From NCBI GenBank assembly GCA_947177165.1, contig CAMWTP010000001.1, positions 124,001-188,000 on the forward strand: a DNA stretch of 64,000 bases. The letters are read 5' to 3'. Each line of letters starts with the position of its first letter. Positions within the stretch are counted from its first letter, which is position 1. Source of the stretch: an uncultured Lachnospiraceae bacterium (GTDB taxonomy: Bacteria > Bacillota > Clostridia > Lachnospirales > Lachnospiraceae). Below, piece by piece: positions 36,895-47,448 of this stretch. The notes under the pieces are model-generated. The model worked only from the letters and a program-made list of their open reading frames with translations, had not been told where the DNA came from and made no database searches. Position numbers and translations under genes: made by a program.

Positions 36895-39000
36895 CTACTT
36901 CGTTCTCTCTGCCACATAGTCCCGAAGCTCCCTGCTATCCTCAAACATACGGCCGCCGACCAGGTACTCCCCATCGTGGTCAGAAACCCTGATAATAATT
37001 CCCTCAAGCGCCTTTCCTCCAAGAATTGGAAAATCGCTCACCGCCACGGATATCTGTTTGCCCTTCGCCTCGCGAACCTCCCGCGCTGTTGTCGTGAACG
37101 CAAAACCGTTGGCGCTGATATCAATCATTCTGGCGTCACATCTGAAGTCTGTGTCATTGATCCTTACCTGACAACTGTTGGTTATCGAAAGCCTCGGATA
37201 CTTGCGTCTGTTGACCACCTTCGGATTTCCCTTGATGCTGATGGAATTGATCCCCCGCTCTCCGGCCTTCACAGGAGCTATGGTCACATTCTGCCAGATA
37301 TACAGCGCATTATGTACTATGATATGCAGATTGTATTTCTTCGTCTTATCCTGTACATCAAGCTCCTGATCACCCAATGTAATATGCCCCACGCTGATGC
37401 TGTTGTCTGTCGTGTCGGCAACTTCCGCCTTGTACTCTGCCTGACTCCTGTCACCAGAGACCATCACAGAAACCTTCATACCCGGCGTGATATCCTTGAC
37501 ACCCATGAATCCGCCCTCGCCGAGCTCCTCGATCAGCCTGCCGACAACGTCCTCAATGTTGATGACATTGCTCGCAGTCTCCTCGTATTTGCTGAGCATA
37601 ACTTTCGTCGTCGCCTCCGAGTCAAGCACACTCTGCGTCATAATCTCCATGACTTCATTGATCTGCTTCATATTTTCAACAAGATTGCGGTTCGCTGCCT
37701 CGACATCCTGCATCGCCTTCTCAACGACCTGAATACCGTCATCAAGCTCCGCAGATTCGTTGCTGATGCTCGCCACACTCTCATCGACATGGCTCACCTT
37801 GCCCTGCGCATCCGTGATCAACTGTAAAATCTTTGTGATGGAATCTGTCATTTTCTCAGCGGTCTCCTCCAGATGGTTGAGCGCGTTGAGAATGCTGTTG
37901 GACGAATTTTTCGTTCCCATACTGAGATCCCGGATCTCATCTGCCACGACCGCAAAGCCCTTTCCGGCCTCACCGGCTCTCGCCGCCTCGATCGAGGCAT
38001 TCAGCGCAAGCAGATTGGTCTGCGCCGTAATCTTCTCGATCGTTCCGGTCTCCTGCTTTACCATATCAAATTCCGTTCTGAATTCACTCAGAACCTTCTC
38101 GACCTCACCTGACACATCTGCCATCTCATTTGTGGCATCAACGACTGCCGAGAGCTCATTGGAGCTCGTCTTTGCGTGGGCAGCCGACTCATTGATGAGA
38201 TCCGCCATCTTCGTAACCAGCGAAGCAACATTCCCAACCTGCGTATTGATATCCTCTGTCATGTCGAGGGAAGACATCGCCTTCTCGCTCATCGTCGTGT
38301 TGTTGGCCGAGAGTTTATTCATGCTCTCCACAACATCGATCGCACCCTGCTTGTTCTCGTCGGCAAGCTCACGCACTACTGTCACCCCGTCAACAATGGC
38401 GCTGCTTGCATCTTTCACTTTATCTACCGTATGAATAACCTTATTCAGATTACTGTCCATCGCCCCGATCATCGCATCGTCAGACTTTGACAGATGGTCA
38501 ATCGCAAGCACATATCCCATGTAACACATGATCGTGCACGCCATCTCCAGCTCCATCTGGAGCATGTGGCCGTCCGCCGACTGCCCCCTCATATAGATCA
38601 GAATATTCTGCACAAAAATCAGGAAAATATTGTAAATCCCCACTCCGATAATCAACTTTCTGCTCTTGAACAGAATCAGCATACTCGCCATCGGAAGCAT
38701 AAGGCTGAATGCGATCGTGCTATTGATGGTCAGCACCACAAATCCATAGAAAATCCCATATCCTATCGCCACAAAAATTTTGTATTGATCGTTTGCCTTT
38801 CCCTTAATCCGCAGCTGCAGGATAGCCAGCACATACGGCACCCAGCAAAATACCAGCATCAGCAAAAATGTCGTGTGCGATATCCGCCCCTTCGCGATCT
38901 CCCCGGCATAAATCCCGGGCAGCAATACACATATAATCGCCCACACGATCGATGCCTTCTTGTTGGCGCTCATCTTAAAAAGCTCCTCATTGTACTCCAT
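36895..39000 (-). CDS. Methyl-accepting chemotaxis protein fused to a PilZ domain
   Basis: 701 residues. Several N-terminal membrane helices (within residues 15-170) form a polytopic sensor rather than the usual periplasmic loop. The MCP signalling helix bundle follows, with the hairpin tip [20 protein letters not shown] near residue 328. After it comes a PilZN-like strand region and a C-terminal PilZ domain with both c-di-GMP motifs, RRKYPR (about 592) and DISANG (about 622). It would let c-di-GMP feed into a chemotaxis-type signal. No che or flagellar genes are in the window. Confidence 0.9.
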   Translation of the reverse strand: MEYNEELFKMSANKKASIVWAIICVLLPGIYAGEIAKGRISHTTFLLMLVFCWVPYVLAILQLRIKGKANDQYKIFVAIGYGIFYGFVVLTINSTIAFSLMLPMASMLILFKSRKLIIGVGIYNIFLIFVQNILIYMRGQSADGHMLQMELEMACTIMCYMGYVLAIDHLSKSDDAMIGAMDSNLNKVIHTVDKVKDASSAIVDGVTVVRELADENKQGAIDVVESMNKLSANNTTMSEKAMSSLDMTEDINTQVGNVASLVTKMADLINESAAHAKTSSNELSAVVDATNEMADVSGEVEKVLSEFRTEFDMVKQETGTIEKITAQTNLLALNASIEAARAGEAGKGFAVVADEIRDLSMGTKNSSNSILNALNHLEETAEKMTDSITKILQLITDAQGKVSHVDESVASISNESAELDDGIQVVEKAMQDVEAANRNLVENMKQINEVMEIMTQSVLDSEATTKVMLSKYEETASNVINIEDVVGRLIEELGEGGFMGVKDITPGMKVSVMVSGDRSQAEYKAEVADTTDNSISVGHITLGDQELDVQDKTKKYNLHIIVHNALYIWQNVTIAPVKAGERGINSISIKGNPKVVNRRKYPRLSITNSCQVRINDTDFRCDARMIDISANGFAFTTTAREVREAKGKQISVAVSDFPILGGKALEGIIIRVSDHDGEYLVGGRMFEDSRELRDYVAERTK

Positions 39001-39271
39001 CTCGTATCCACCCTCCTATTGATCAATACTCCCCAGAACTTGCTGTGTACCTCCCTGAAACCCTTTTCACCAGATGCACAAAAAACTCCAGAAAGTGCTT
39101 CTAAATTTTTGCACATTTGCTGTACCTCTCAGTTATTTTACCACATGAATACAATAATTTCCATATGTTTATCTGTTTTCCGAGAATTTTCGGTAAAATG
39201 TATAAAGACTGATATCCGAGAAGCCACGAAGGTTTTTTTGAAGCATATCACAAATCCTTTCGTCTATTAAG

Positions 39272-39300
39272 TTGATTTTGCGCCGCAAATCGCATATACT
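39272..39300 (+). promoter_or_regulatory. Promoter of the truncated antitoxin gene
   Basis: TTGATT (39272-39277), 17-base spacer, TATACT (39295-39300), then AGAGG before the ATG at 39335. It still looks intact and would now transcribe antisense into the end of the DUF6020-like gene. The rest of 39001-39271 shows no gene. Confidence 0.55.
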
Positions 39301-39334
39301 ATATGTGCAATGAAACGCGAAAGAGGTTGATACT

Positions 39335-39391
39335 ATGGCAGCCACAACAAATTTCAGTGTCCGTATGGACAGCGACATTTTTGGAAACTAA
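39335..39391 (+). pseudogene. relB/dinJ antitoxin gene truncated after 18 codons
   Basis: MAATTNFSVRMDSDI is the standard ribbon-helix-helix N-terminus of RelB/DinJ antitoxins; after it the frame reads FGN and stops. The promoter and ribosome binding site remain. Composition changes from moderate to low GC exactly here, and the stop of the following minus-strand gene lies in the junction, so this is probably the insertion point of the glycan island. Confidence 0.7.
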
Positions 39392-42108
39392 AATACCGCC
39401 GTATGAGAAACAGATTCTACCCCATATCTTTTAGAATATCCCAAGCAGCACCAGCATACCCATAAAGGTGTGACGGCCATCAATGGCAGGGCGTACCTGA
39501 TTTCCCCATTCACAGGTGATGCAATACATATCAGAACATTCATGAACGGAGCTATATACACAGCCAATTCCCTGAATCTTTTGTGATGTATGGTATATCC
39601 TGCTGCTACAAAAAGCAGCCATGTGTAGGAACCTGTATTCATAAACAACGACAGAATCGGAACATTTTTCCATGAAAATATATACTCACCAATTTTATTC
39701 CTAAGTTCGTAGGAAAATAGATAATGCGGATCGAAATCCCCAGTCATGGGATTATTATTAATCGTGATGTAATCATTTTGTTTTCCGCGGAAATTTTCAA
39801 ACGGATAATAATATCCATATGAGTTTTGCAATGTCGCTTCCACATAAGACACAGGGTATTTCCAAAACATCTGTGTCCATATTTCAAAATATTCTCCTAG
39901 ATCTTCGGGCGTAGAATCCACCCTGTATGTATTTTTCACAGGATCGGACAATTCTGGATTATACAATTCCTTCAACCTTCTGGCATCCAGCACTCTTCCA
40001 ACTGCTTCATACTCCTCTTCCGTAATATATGACCCATGATCCCTGAAACATCTGGCTGTCTGTTGAAACGGAATAGACAGCATTTCTCTGGCTGATCCCT
40101 GTGTTATGCCCAACCTCACCGGAAGGATACGATCAACCAACACAAAGCAACTCATTATGAGGAATCCCAAAGCGATAACGAACGTCTTTTTTCCAGGAGA
40201 AAGCCTTACAAGCAAAAGCCCCATATATGACGGAAAAATGACATAAACACCATTTTTTCTTAATGTACACACCACTGTTCCAATTACGGCCAAAACCAGA
40301 AATTGTCTACATGTTATACCTTTCCTTCTTTGACTCTCCCACATACACTTTACATACATCGCCATATAAAGTGCAAATACTGCAGCGTACAACCCATCTT
40401 TCATTACCAACTGCCCAAACATACTAAAAATCGGATGCAAACAATAAAACAAGACAGTGACAATGTATGGAATCATTCCGCATATTTTCTTAATTGTAAC
40501 ACAGACATATGCATAAATAATAAGTTCAATGATCTCATTACCCAGCACAAGCACAAATACCCCCATGTTGTCACTGAAACACATACCAATCTTTAGAAAA
40601 GTCTTCATAAACAGTGTAGAAAGCCATGGGTGATGATTAGTCATATCCCATATACCTAAAGCCATATTAATCTGTGTCATACCATCCCATGCTATACTTC
40701 CTGGCCAAAAACATATCCAGATTGGAATCCAAAATACAGCCAAAACAATTAATGTCTTCAAAACGGAATGCATTGTAGTATTTTCCTCAGCCCCATTCAC
40801 CTCCCTCTTCCCCAAAACAGTATCCATTTTGCCGAATAACCAATAAAGAACATTTCGAAACAGAATATAATACCCAGCTGATACTAATGCGCATAAGAAA
40901 AATTGCATCGGACTATTCAGCAGAAATTTCAAATTACCATTTGCCGAAATGCTGGTTCCCACTATCATGCAAATCGTAAAAACAACAGCTAATCCCTTTA
41001 TCTCATTCGTGCATTCCTTTTTAGTAATCTGACAACGTCTGTAGAACGCAAACACTGCTACCCCTACGATCAAGAGCGCAATACTTCTTCCACTGGTTTC
41101 CTCTCTTAAAAGGTGAAAAAAAGTTCCATCACACACCACCCTGCCAGAAACTGACACGGCAATCGTACTTAAAAAGGCGCTGCAAAGCATTTTCACAGAT
41201 TCTTTTGCCGGATTTCGAATTTTTTTGATCTCATACAAATATTCCCACAAATCCCATATTAAAAATAAAATTGCAATAATTAATATATATTCTATATGGA
41301 CAGCATGGTTTTGCTGTATCCATATATGCGCAATCCTAATATTGCCTTTGCCGGAATATCTGACTTGAATGTCCAGATCATCCAACTCTCCATTAATCCT
41401 GATATTTGCTTTCCTTTGCTGTCTTCCTCCTCCCAAAAACACAGCACTTTCTGATTCCAGATTGACGGAATGTTGTTCAGAAATCACTTGAAAAAACTGA
41501 GCTTCATCACTGTCATACTCCACAGTGACTGTATAACTCCCTTTCTCCAAAAAGATGTATGGTCCACTTAATATAACATCTTTTGAAGCATAGCCAGACT
41601 GCTCGTCTATGCACCACCTTCCGATATCATCCATATAGGTGTGTTCTCCTCCGATCATCTGTCTGGTCACATCCATACAACGATATTCCCTGCAGCAGAG
41701 CAGCAAAATACATACTGACACTACAGTCGCCTGCATTAACAATACTGTTATAACTTTTCCCGTTCTGCCCATTATGCTAACGCATCTCCAAATATATTGC
41801 AGAAAAAGGATGCCACATACGGCAAAGCCCATACCGACCAAAAGCCACTTTATACAATAGGAATATGTCATGTTGTGAAAAGAAAATGCTCTTACTCCCC
41901 TGAAATATGAGATCAGGTATACCAAGATATTAATTCCCAGAAAACAAACTATAAATCTTCTTATTCTACTCCTTCCCAATAGCTGACAGTTTTTATTTTT
42001 GTTCCATATGAACAATACTACAATAGGCGGAATGATTAACATTCCAAGTTGTAGTAATATCTTAAACACCGATATTCCCTCCTGAAAATCATTTTGATGC
42101 TTTTTCAT
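39388..42108 (-). CDS. DUF6020-like polytopic membrane protein
   Basis: 906 residues with many membrane helices and one extracytoplasmic stretch (about 130-250). The C-terminal half, from about residue 450 on, is like DUF6020 / GT39-type membrane transferases: FWPGSIAWDGMTQI with DMTNHHPWLSTLFM. These resemble lipid-linked sugar transferases that decorate surface polymers, but no activity is known. The first 95 residues (FRGVRAFSFHNMTYSY) resemble the N-terminus of the acyltransferase at 47.4 kb. The last codons lie on the island boundary. Confidence 0.75.
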   Translation of the reverse strand: MKKHQNDFQEGISVFKILLQLGMLIIPPIVVLFIWNKNKNCQLLGRSRIRRFIVCFLGINILVYLISYFRGVRAFSFHNMTYSYCIKWLLVGMGFAVCGILFLQYIWRCVSIMGRTGKVITVLLMQATVVSVCILLLCCREYRCMDVTRQMIGGEHTYMDDIGRWCIDEQSGYASKDVILSGPYIFLEKGSYTVTVEYDSDEAQFFQVISEQHSVNLESESAVFLGGGRQQRKANIRINGELDDLDIQVRYSGKGNIRIAHIWIQQNHAVHIEYILIIAILFLIWDLWEYLYEIKKIRNPAKESVKMLCSAFLSTIAVSVSGRVVCDGTFFHLLREETSGRSIALLIVGVAVFAFYRRCQITKKECTNEIKGLAVVFTICMIVGTSISANGNLKFLLNSPMQFFLCALVSAGYYILFRNVLYWLFGKMDTVLGKREVNGAEENTTMHSVLKTLIVLAVFWIPIWICFWPGSIAWDGMTQINMALGIWDMTNHHPWLSTLFMKTFLKIGMCFSDNMGVFVLVLGNEIIELIIYAYVCVTIKKICGMIPYIVTVLFYCLHPIFSMFGQLVMKDGLYAAVFALYMAMYVKCMWESQRRKGITCRQFLVLAVIGTVVCTLRKNGVYVIFPSYMGLLLVRLSPGKKTFVIALGFLIMSCFVLVDRILPVRLGITQGSAREMLSIPFQQTARCFRDHGSYITEEEYEAVGRVLDARRLKELYNPELSDPVKNTYRVDSTPEDLGEYFEIWTQMFWKYPVSYVEATLQNSYGYYYPFENFRGKQNDYITINNNPMTGDFDPHYLFSYELRNKIGEYIFSWKNVPILSLFMNTGSYTWLLFVAAGYTIHHKRFRELAVYIAPFMNVLICIASPVNGEIRYALPLMAVTPLWVCWCCLGYSKRYGVESVSHTAVF

Positions 42109-42199
42109 TGCGTATGTCTTTTCGTTTTTAAATTACAATCCATAAACAGTTATTTGCGTTGAAAAAATTATTATAGAATACAAAGATCGGCTTTGAGAA

Positions 42200-45100
42200 T
42201 TACAAATCAGGTAACACTCTCATCCGAATTAATGCTCTACGCACTGCTCTTTTAAAAGCAAATACCATTGCAAATCCCATCCCATTTTTCCTTGCTTTTT
42301 TCGCCAATCGTGCAATGTGCCCCTGCATAGTTAATGCCTTACTTTGATAAGTATTAATAAGCTTTTTCTCCTCCACCGTACATCTGTCTACCGAATATTG
42401 TAATTCCGCTCCATGATATAATTGATCAATAGGCTCCTGATCACGTAAAAAGAATATTTCTTTTATTTGATGTTTTGATATTCTAGGGGCAAATTCCACT
42501 ACTTTTGTACCAAATCCTGTCGTTTCAAAAGGCATACCACCGATAAAATCAAGTATTTCTGTATCTGCGGAATATGTAATATAATTCAAAAAAGCTATAT
42601 ACAATTGCGGATTATCTTTTCGAAAATAACAATCAAATTTTTCCTCACAATACGCTTGCGTAAACAAGCAGACACCATCAATATATTCCAAATACCCATA
42701 CTCTATTAACGCGTTTGTTTCATAATCTTCTAAAACAGGGACATACCTATTATCGATACATTCATATGTAACTGTTTGACCATGGGGCGCTCTACACAAA
42801 TTTTCGATAATAAATGACATTCTGTTGTTATTTGGAAGATAGTTTATAAACAAACTTTGTTTTCCATGTTTGATGTCATCTAAATTTAAAAAATATGTTA
42901 TAATCTTCTCTCCATAAAAATTTTCACAAATCTTCACTAAACATTCCTGAGTGGTGCCAGAACCCGACAATTCTACAAAAGCAAAATCATTTTTATCAAA
43001 ATCTACTTCCTGTTGAATATATCCAATCACATTTTTTCTTTTTTTTTCGCTTTCCTGCTCCAAAAATTCTTTGAAATCCATCCTTACTTCGAGAGCATTC
43101 CAAATTTTATAAATATCACTTAAACTAATTTCATTTCGTTTTTTATAAATATCCGGAAGATATTGCCGCAGAGTTTTCTCAGTAAAGAAAAAAATTTTTG
43201 CCAAATCACCAATTGTTCTTATTTGTGCCAAGTGCGCCATTTTAAAAAAAATATCTAATGATTCTTCTTTTTTGTATGATGGCATTCTCCATGCTTTGCG
43301 GGACCCATATATATATTTTGTAACTATATTATAATTTTCTTGTAAAATAATAATATCTGCAATCTTTTTGAGCACGTAACCGTCCCTTGCAATAAAATAT
43401 AATGTTCTGATTCCCCTCCTGATAGAATCCTGCAAGACCCACTCTATATACGGAACCAACATAATTCCACCTAAGGATGCCCCCATCGATTTTACACCTT
43501 CCAATTGATTTTTAATCCGAATTATTTTTGCAAGTCCAATTGTTAACTGCGCCTGTATATCTTTCTGATTATCCTCAATTACTTTCCTCTCACTTCTTTT
43601 CAATATTGAACCCTTATAGATTTTTGTTATAATCCCTAACTGTTTTGGAGCCTGTTCATCTGCATAAATATTGTCACCTACATGCGTCCAATTAGAAAAC
43701 TTTACTTTTTTTTCACATTGAACAAATTTAAACAGGTTTGTTGACCCCTTACATTTCTTGCACTCTGATGAAACATATATATTTATATTTTCAAACACGG
43801 AATCAAATTTGCATAAAAGGATCCTAATCTGATCAGAAGATAAATACATATCAGAAATGAGTACTACATCTTTTCCTTGCTCAAATAATTCTTTAACTCT
43901 CCCAATATTTTCATCTATTCCGACAATATTCTCATATTCTGTATCTAACTCCAATTTTTTAATTCTTTCAAGTTGTTGCTGTGATAATAATCGCATACAC
44001 CCAAACGCTTCGTATATTTGATCAAATGTCTTATCCTCGCATCTTTTTATACAATAGCTTTTCCTTGCTAAATTCTCCGCATGCTGTCTCAAATAATAAA
44101 AATTTTCCTTTATATACTCAGGTATATCCCCAAAAATTTTATCTCTATAAAGTTTTTCCTGCATTATTAGAAATATACCGGATGGTGTGGCTGTCTTTCT
44201 CGTAATAATAGTATCAAAAACATCAAATGAATATAAATGTTTTTCCTCTGCGTCTTCACCCCAGTCAGGAACGTGAACACGCTCCAGATCATCAATCCAC
44301 CATACAAACCGCTTTTTTAAATTTTCAGCTCTGTATAAATACAGGTTTCCGACAAAATATTGTTCAATATTTTTCTTAATATTTTCCCTATACTTTCCAA
44401 ATGTTGAAGTCTCCTCGTATCTTGACCGCGAAACTTTTCCCATTGCTTCTAAACATTCCGCGTTATCAATAATTTGTTCTATAGTATCTGCTAACTGCTC
44501 GATATTTCCAGTCTCGACAATCCAGCCATTTTCCGCATCCAGCAAATACTTTGCTCCAACATTTTGGCTCAAAAGTAACGGCTTGCCTAACATAGCCCCT
44601 TCTATAGCCACCAAAGAACAAGATTCATCCCTGGATATAATAGTGACAACATCGCAATGATACATTAGTGACAATAGTCTGCCTCTATCTTGTATCTCTC
44701 CATGAAAATAAATATTATTCGGATATTTTGCTATATACTGCATTAGCTGTTCAAAGTATTGCAGTTGGGAATCAAACTTTTTACCGACAATGTGAAGTTC
44801 GCACTTTTCCTGATATTTTAAATCAAGCATATCATAAGCTTTCAAAAAAATATCAAAACCCTTTCGTTTTTCAATCGTTCCAGACATATAGAAACTTATT
44901 TTTCCATTATCTTTTTTTAACACTGTTCTATCAATTAATAATAATTCATCATCTACATAATTTGGGACTACTTTAACATTCGTATTAAAGTATTTACATA
45001 TAAATTCTTTTGCATATTCGCTAACACACCAGATATTTTTTGCGCTTTTTAATGCAGAATATATTCTAAAATCATTCATAAAAAACTCTGGTATATTTTC

Positions 45101-45421
45101 TGCCTCTCTTATATACCAAATTGTCGGAACTACATTTTCTGCCGCCTCCACTGCTTTTCTGGTAAATACTGTATTACAAATTGCCAAATCAAACTTTTTA
45201 ATATTTTGAATCGTTTTCTTTTCCCTGAATTGTTCCGCAAGTACTATCTGCACTTTTATCGCAGTATTATCATATTCTACCCTAAAAGCGCCTTCTTTGA
45301 GACTCCATACTTCTACGTAATATCCTAAATCCAAAAGTACCTTGGCTAAACGCAATGTACTGAATGGTGATCCTGTATATGTCAATTCATGTATAATTAG
45401 CAATATTTTTCTTGATTTCAC
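42200..45421 (-). CDS. GT4 glycosyltransferase fused to a HAD-family domain
   Basis: 1073 residues. Residues 1-350 are a GT-B fold GT4 enzyme: TYTGSPFSTLRLAKVL, MSGTIEKRKGFDIF, and the nucleotide-sugar-binding ESCSLVAIEGAMLGKP. Residues about 385-600 are a HAD domain of the COG5610 kind with YSFDVFDT, LISDMYLSS and THVGDN, motifs I to III intact. The remaining 450 residues contain YFIARDGYVL, shared with two neighbours. Such proteins sit in surface-polymer clusters; HAD enzymes of this group are presumed phosphatases or phosphotransferases acting on the glycan. Confidence 0.85.
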   Translation of the reverse strand: MKSRKILLIIHELTYTGSPFSTLRLAKVLLDLGYYVEVWSLKEGAFRVEYDNTAIKVQIVLAEQFREKKTIQNIKKFDLAICNTVFTRKAVEAAENVVPTIWYIREAENIPEFFMNDFRIYSALKSAKNIWCVSEYAKEFICKYFNTNVKVVPNYVDDELLLIDRTVLKKDNGKISFYMSGTIEKRKGFDIFLKAYDMLDLKYQEKCELHIVGKKFDSQLQYFEQLMQYIAKYPNNIYFHGEIQDRGRLLSLMYHCDVVTIISRDESCSLVAIEGAMLGKPLLLSQNVGAKYLLDAENGWIVETGNIEQLADTIEQIIDNAECLEAMGKVSRSRYEETSTFGKYRENIKKNIEQYFVGNLYLYRAENLKKRFVWWIDDLERVHVPDWGEDAEEKHLYSFDVFDTIITRKTATPSGIFLIMQEKLYRDKIFGDIPEYIKENFYYLRQHAENLARKSYCIKRCEDKTFDQIYEAFGCMRLLSQQQLERIKKLELDTEYENIVGIDENIGRVKELFEQGKDVVLISDMYLSSDQIRILLCKFDSVFENINIYVSSECKKCKGSTNLFKFVQCEKKVKFSNWTHVGDNIYADEQAPKQLGIITKIYKGSILKRSERKVIEDNQKDIQAQLTIGLAKIIRIKNQLEGVKSMGASLGGIMLVPYIEWVLQDSIRRGIRTLYFIARDGYVLKKIADIIILQENYNIVTKYIYGSRKAWRMPSYKKEESLDIFFKMAHLAQIRTIGDLAKIFFFTEKTLRQYLPDIYKKRNEISLSDIYKIWNALEVRMDFKEFLEQESEKKRKNVIGYIQQEVDFDKNDFAFVELSGSGTTQECLVKICENFYGEKIITYFLNLDDIKHGKQSLFINYLPNNNRMSFIIENLCRAPHGQTVTYECIDNRYVPVLEDYETNALIEYGYLEYIDGVCLFTQAYCEEKFDCYFRKDNPQLYIAFLNYITYSADTEILDFIGGMPFETTGFGTKVVEFAPRISKHQIKEIFFLRDQEPIDQLYHGAELQYSVDRCTVEEKKLINTYQSKALTMQGHIARLAKKARKNGMGFAMVFAFKRAVRRALIRMRVLPDL

Positions 45422-45568
45422 TTTGTATTTCTCCTTATTTTCTGCCCGTATCTTTCCATTCCCTCACAGCCCAGAGTCCATCATGAAACCGCGTGATCAA
45501 ACGGATCTACGTCCTTTGAATTACTTCCTCATCATCTACCAATCTCTTCGCCTTTTTCTCTCCCCTTC

Positions 45569-47368
45569 TCAAAACCCATTCATCGCATTTGGCTCTTCAT
45601 AATATCTCTGATAGATCATATCCTGATACTTCTGATTTTGCATCACTGCATCGATGGGAGTATACGCATCCCGCTCTGTAATACGGAGATGATACTTTTG
45701 TATCAAAGGCATGAATCGCTCTGAAAAATCCAGTACTCCCTTATGGATATGCGCTACTATATCTTTATTTTTATTCTTTTTTCCGTATATAAAAGCCACT
45801 TTTCCATTCTCATCATAAGTGTATCTGAGCAAGGTCTCATTTTCAGAAGAGAACAGAGCTTCAAGGCATATGCATTCCCTGTATCCCATATGTTTCCCAA
45901 CCCTTGTTCCCATACTTCTCCAATATTCATTTTCAAATGCATAAACATGCATCAAGCCCGTCCTTATGTAATTTTGTACGGCACTGTTTTCCGATGCGCC
46001 TATCATAGCTCCCATGATCGTGCCATTCCATCCATATCTTTTTTCACACAAATGCTTTAAATAGACAATTGATTTACCATGCCACCCAAGATCCACGACG
46101 CATACCTTTTTACACGTGCCGATTTCTCCTATGATGTACTCTTTTGCAGCTTTGCATGTCCTTTCGAAACTTTTCTGAATCTCGGGTTGGTGTCTTAAAA
46201 TCAGTCTTCTGAGCTTTTCAAAGCTTTCTTTTTGCAATATTTCACTGCCCACGAGCTCTTCTTCAAATAAACTATTCTCTAAAAATTCCAAACCACATTC
46301 CTGTAAAATTTTTTTAATGGAATTGTCTGTATCGACTCTATCCATCCTCGGCTTAATATTTTTATCAAGATACTCCTCTGGAAAATCATGAAAAATTAAC
46401 TCATAGGATGCAAATCTTGAAAAAACAAGATATGCAGTATCTACATCATGAAAAAATTTTTTATAGACCTTCTCCATGATATCTCCATCTCTCGCAACAA
46501 ACAAAATCTTATCTATCTTTTCCCGTTCTACCAACTGACTCAGAAACTGACAAAATCCACAAGTAAGTATTCCACCGCAAGAAAATCCATACTCATAAAA
46601 CAGAGTATACTCCCTAGCCTGACTATGAAATTGTATATTAACCACCTGGTTATACAATGCGGTAACCGCGTTCAAGTGATAAAATGGGCGATACACATCC
46701 CCTATAAGATTTACGCTATGATACTTTATGTCATCTCTTCCCACTTTTTTATTCGCGATATGAAGCCCCTTTCTGCCCACGCTTACATTGTACGCGTAGC
46801 GCTCCAATATGCTCTGTACCAATTCATCTGAAAAATCAGAATTATTGAATATATATACATTCTTCCCCTGTCGTACAGCCTCGCCAAGCAAATTACGCAT
46901 TGCCGGATTCTCCAGTGCAAAATCCATAACCAGTCTCTCCACATGCCTGATCTGGTCCGTGCTTAATTTCTCTTTTGCATCCTGCACGTCCGAAATTCCT
47001 ATCCAATATTCTTTCACTTCAGCCAATGCAAACAGTTGCTGCATGTCCAAAGCCTGATAGAACAATACTCCCCACATGTCAAATGTAACACTATCATATT
47101 CCGCAAGCTTATGTAATATATATTTTATTTCAGCATTTTGATTTGCACACGATTCCGGATACAAGGCTTTGTTCATCCTTTTCTGTCTTTCCTTGATAAC
47201 TGATGTCCGAAAGATAACATACTTAACATATAATTGTACGACCAGGCAGACCCGTGCGACAACATTACTGCGCCTGCCCTGTTTTTTATTTATGTCGAGC
47301 ATTGCTTCTACAAGAGATGGATTACTTTCTATAAATCTCCTGTTAATATAGCTTCTAATTTTTCCCAT
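45569..47368 (-). CDS. HAD-like protein of the surface glycan cluster, degenerate motif I
   Basis: 599 residues with the architecture of the C-terminal part of the neighbouring fusion proteins. The first HAD motif reads TFDMWGV, so the second catalytic Asp of DxD is lost; IFNNSDFSD and NLIGDVYRP replace motifs II and III. LFVARDGDIMEKVYKK near 290 is the shared second-domain motif. Phosphatase activity is unlikely. It may be a structural or transferase partner. Pieces of a second copy lie at 54.7 kb. Confidence 0.7.
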   Translation of the reverse strand: MGKIRSYINRRFIESNPSLVEAMLDINKKQGRRSNVVARVCLVVQLYVKYVIFRTSVIKERQKRMNKALYPESCANQNAEIKYILHKLAEYDSVTFDMWGVLFYQALDMQQLFALAEVKEYWIGISDVQDAKEKLSTDQIRHVERLVMDFALENPAMRNLLGEAVRQGKNVYIFNNSDFSDELVQSILERYAYNVSVGRKGLHIANKKVGRDDIKYHSVNLIGDVYRPFYHLNAVTALYNQVVNIQFHSQAREYTLFYEYGFSCGGILTCGFCQFLSQLVEREKIDKILFVARDGDIMEKVYKKFFHDVDTAYLVFSRFASYELIFHDFPEEYLDKNIKPRMDRVDTDNSIKKILQECGLEFLENSLFEEELVGSEILQKESFEKLRRLILRHQPEIQKSFERTCKAAKEYIIGEIGTCKKVCVVDLGWHGKSIVYLKHLCEKRYGWNGTIMGAMIGASENSAVQNYIRTGLMHVYAFENEYWRSMGTRVGKHMGYRECICLEALFSSENETLLRYTYDENGKVAFIYGKKNKNKDIVAHIHKGVLDFSERFMPLIQKYHLRITERDAYTPIDAVMQNQKYQDMIYQRYYEEPNAMNGF

Positions 47369-47448
47369 ATTCGTACAACACTCCTTACATAAAATCGTAA
47401 TTCAAATGCATTAAATTAGTGCTAAGATAAAACCCCAAAATACCGACA

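Noticed and set aside
39169-39378. 69-codon minus-strand frame over the relB remnant
   Set aside because: It is antisense to the promoter and start of the antitoxin remnant and has no ribosome binding site or family.
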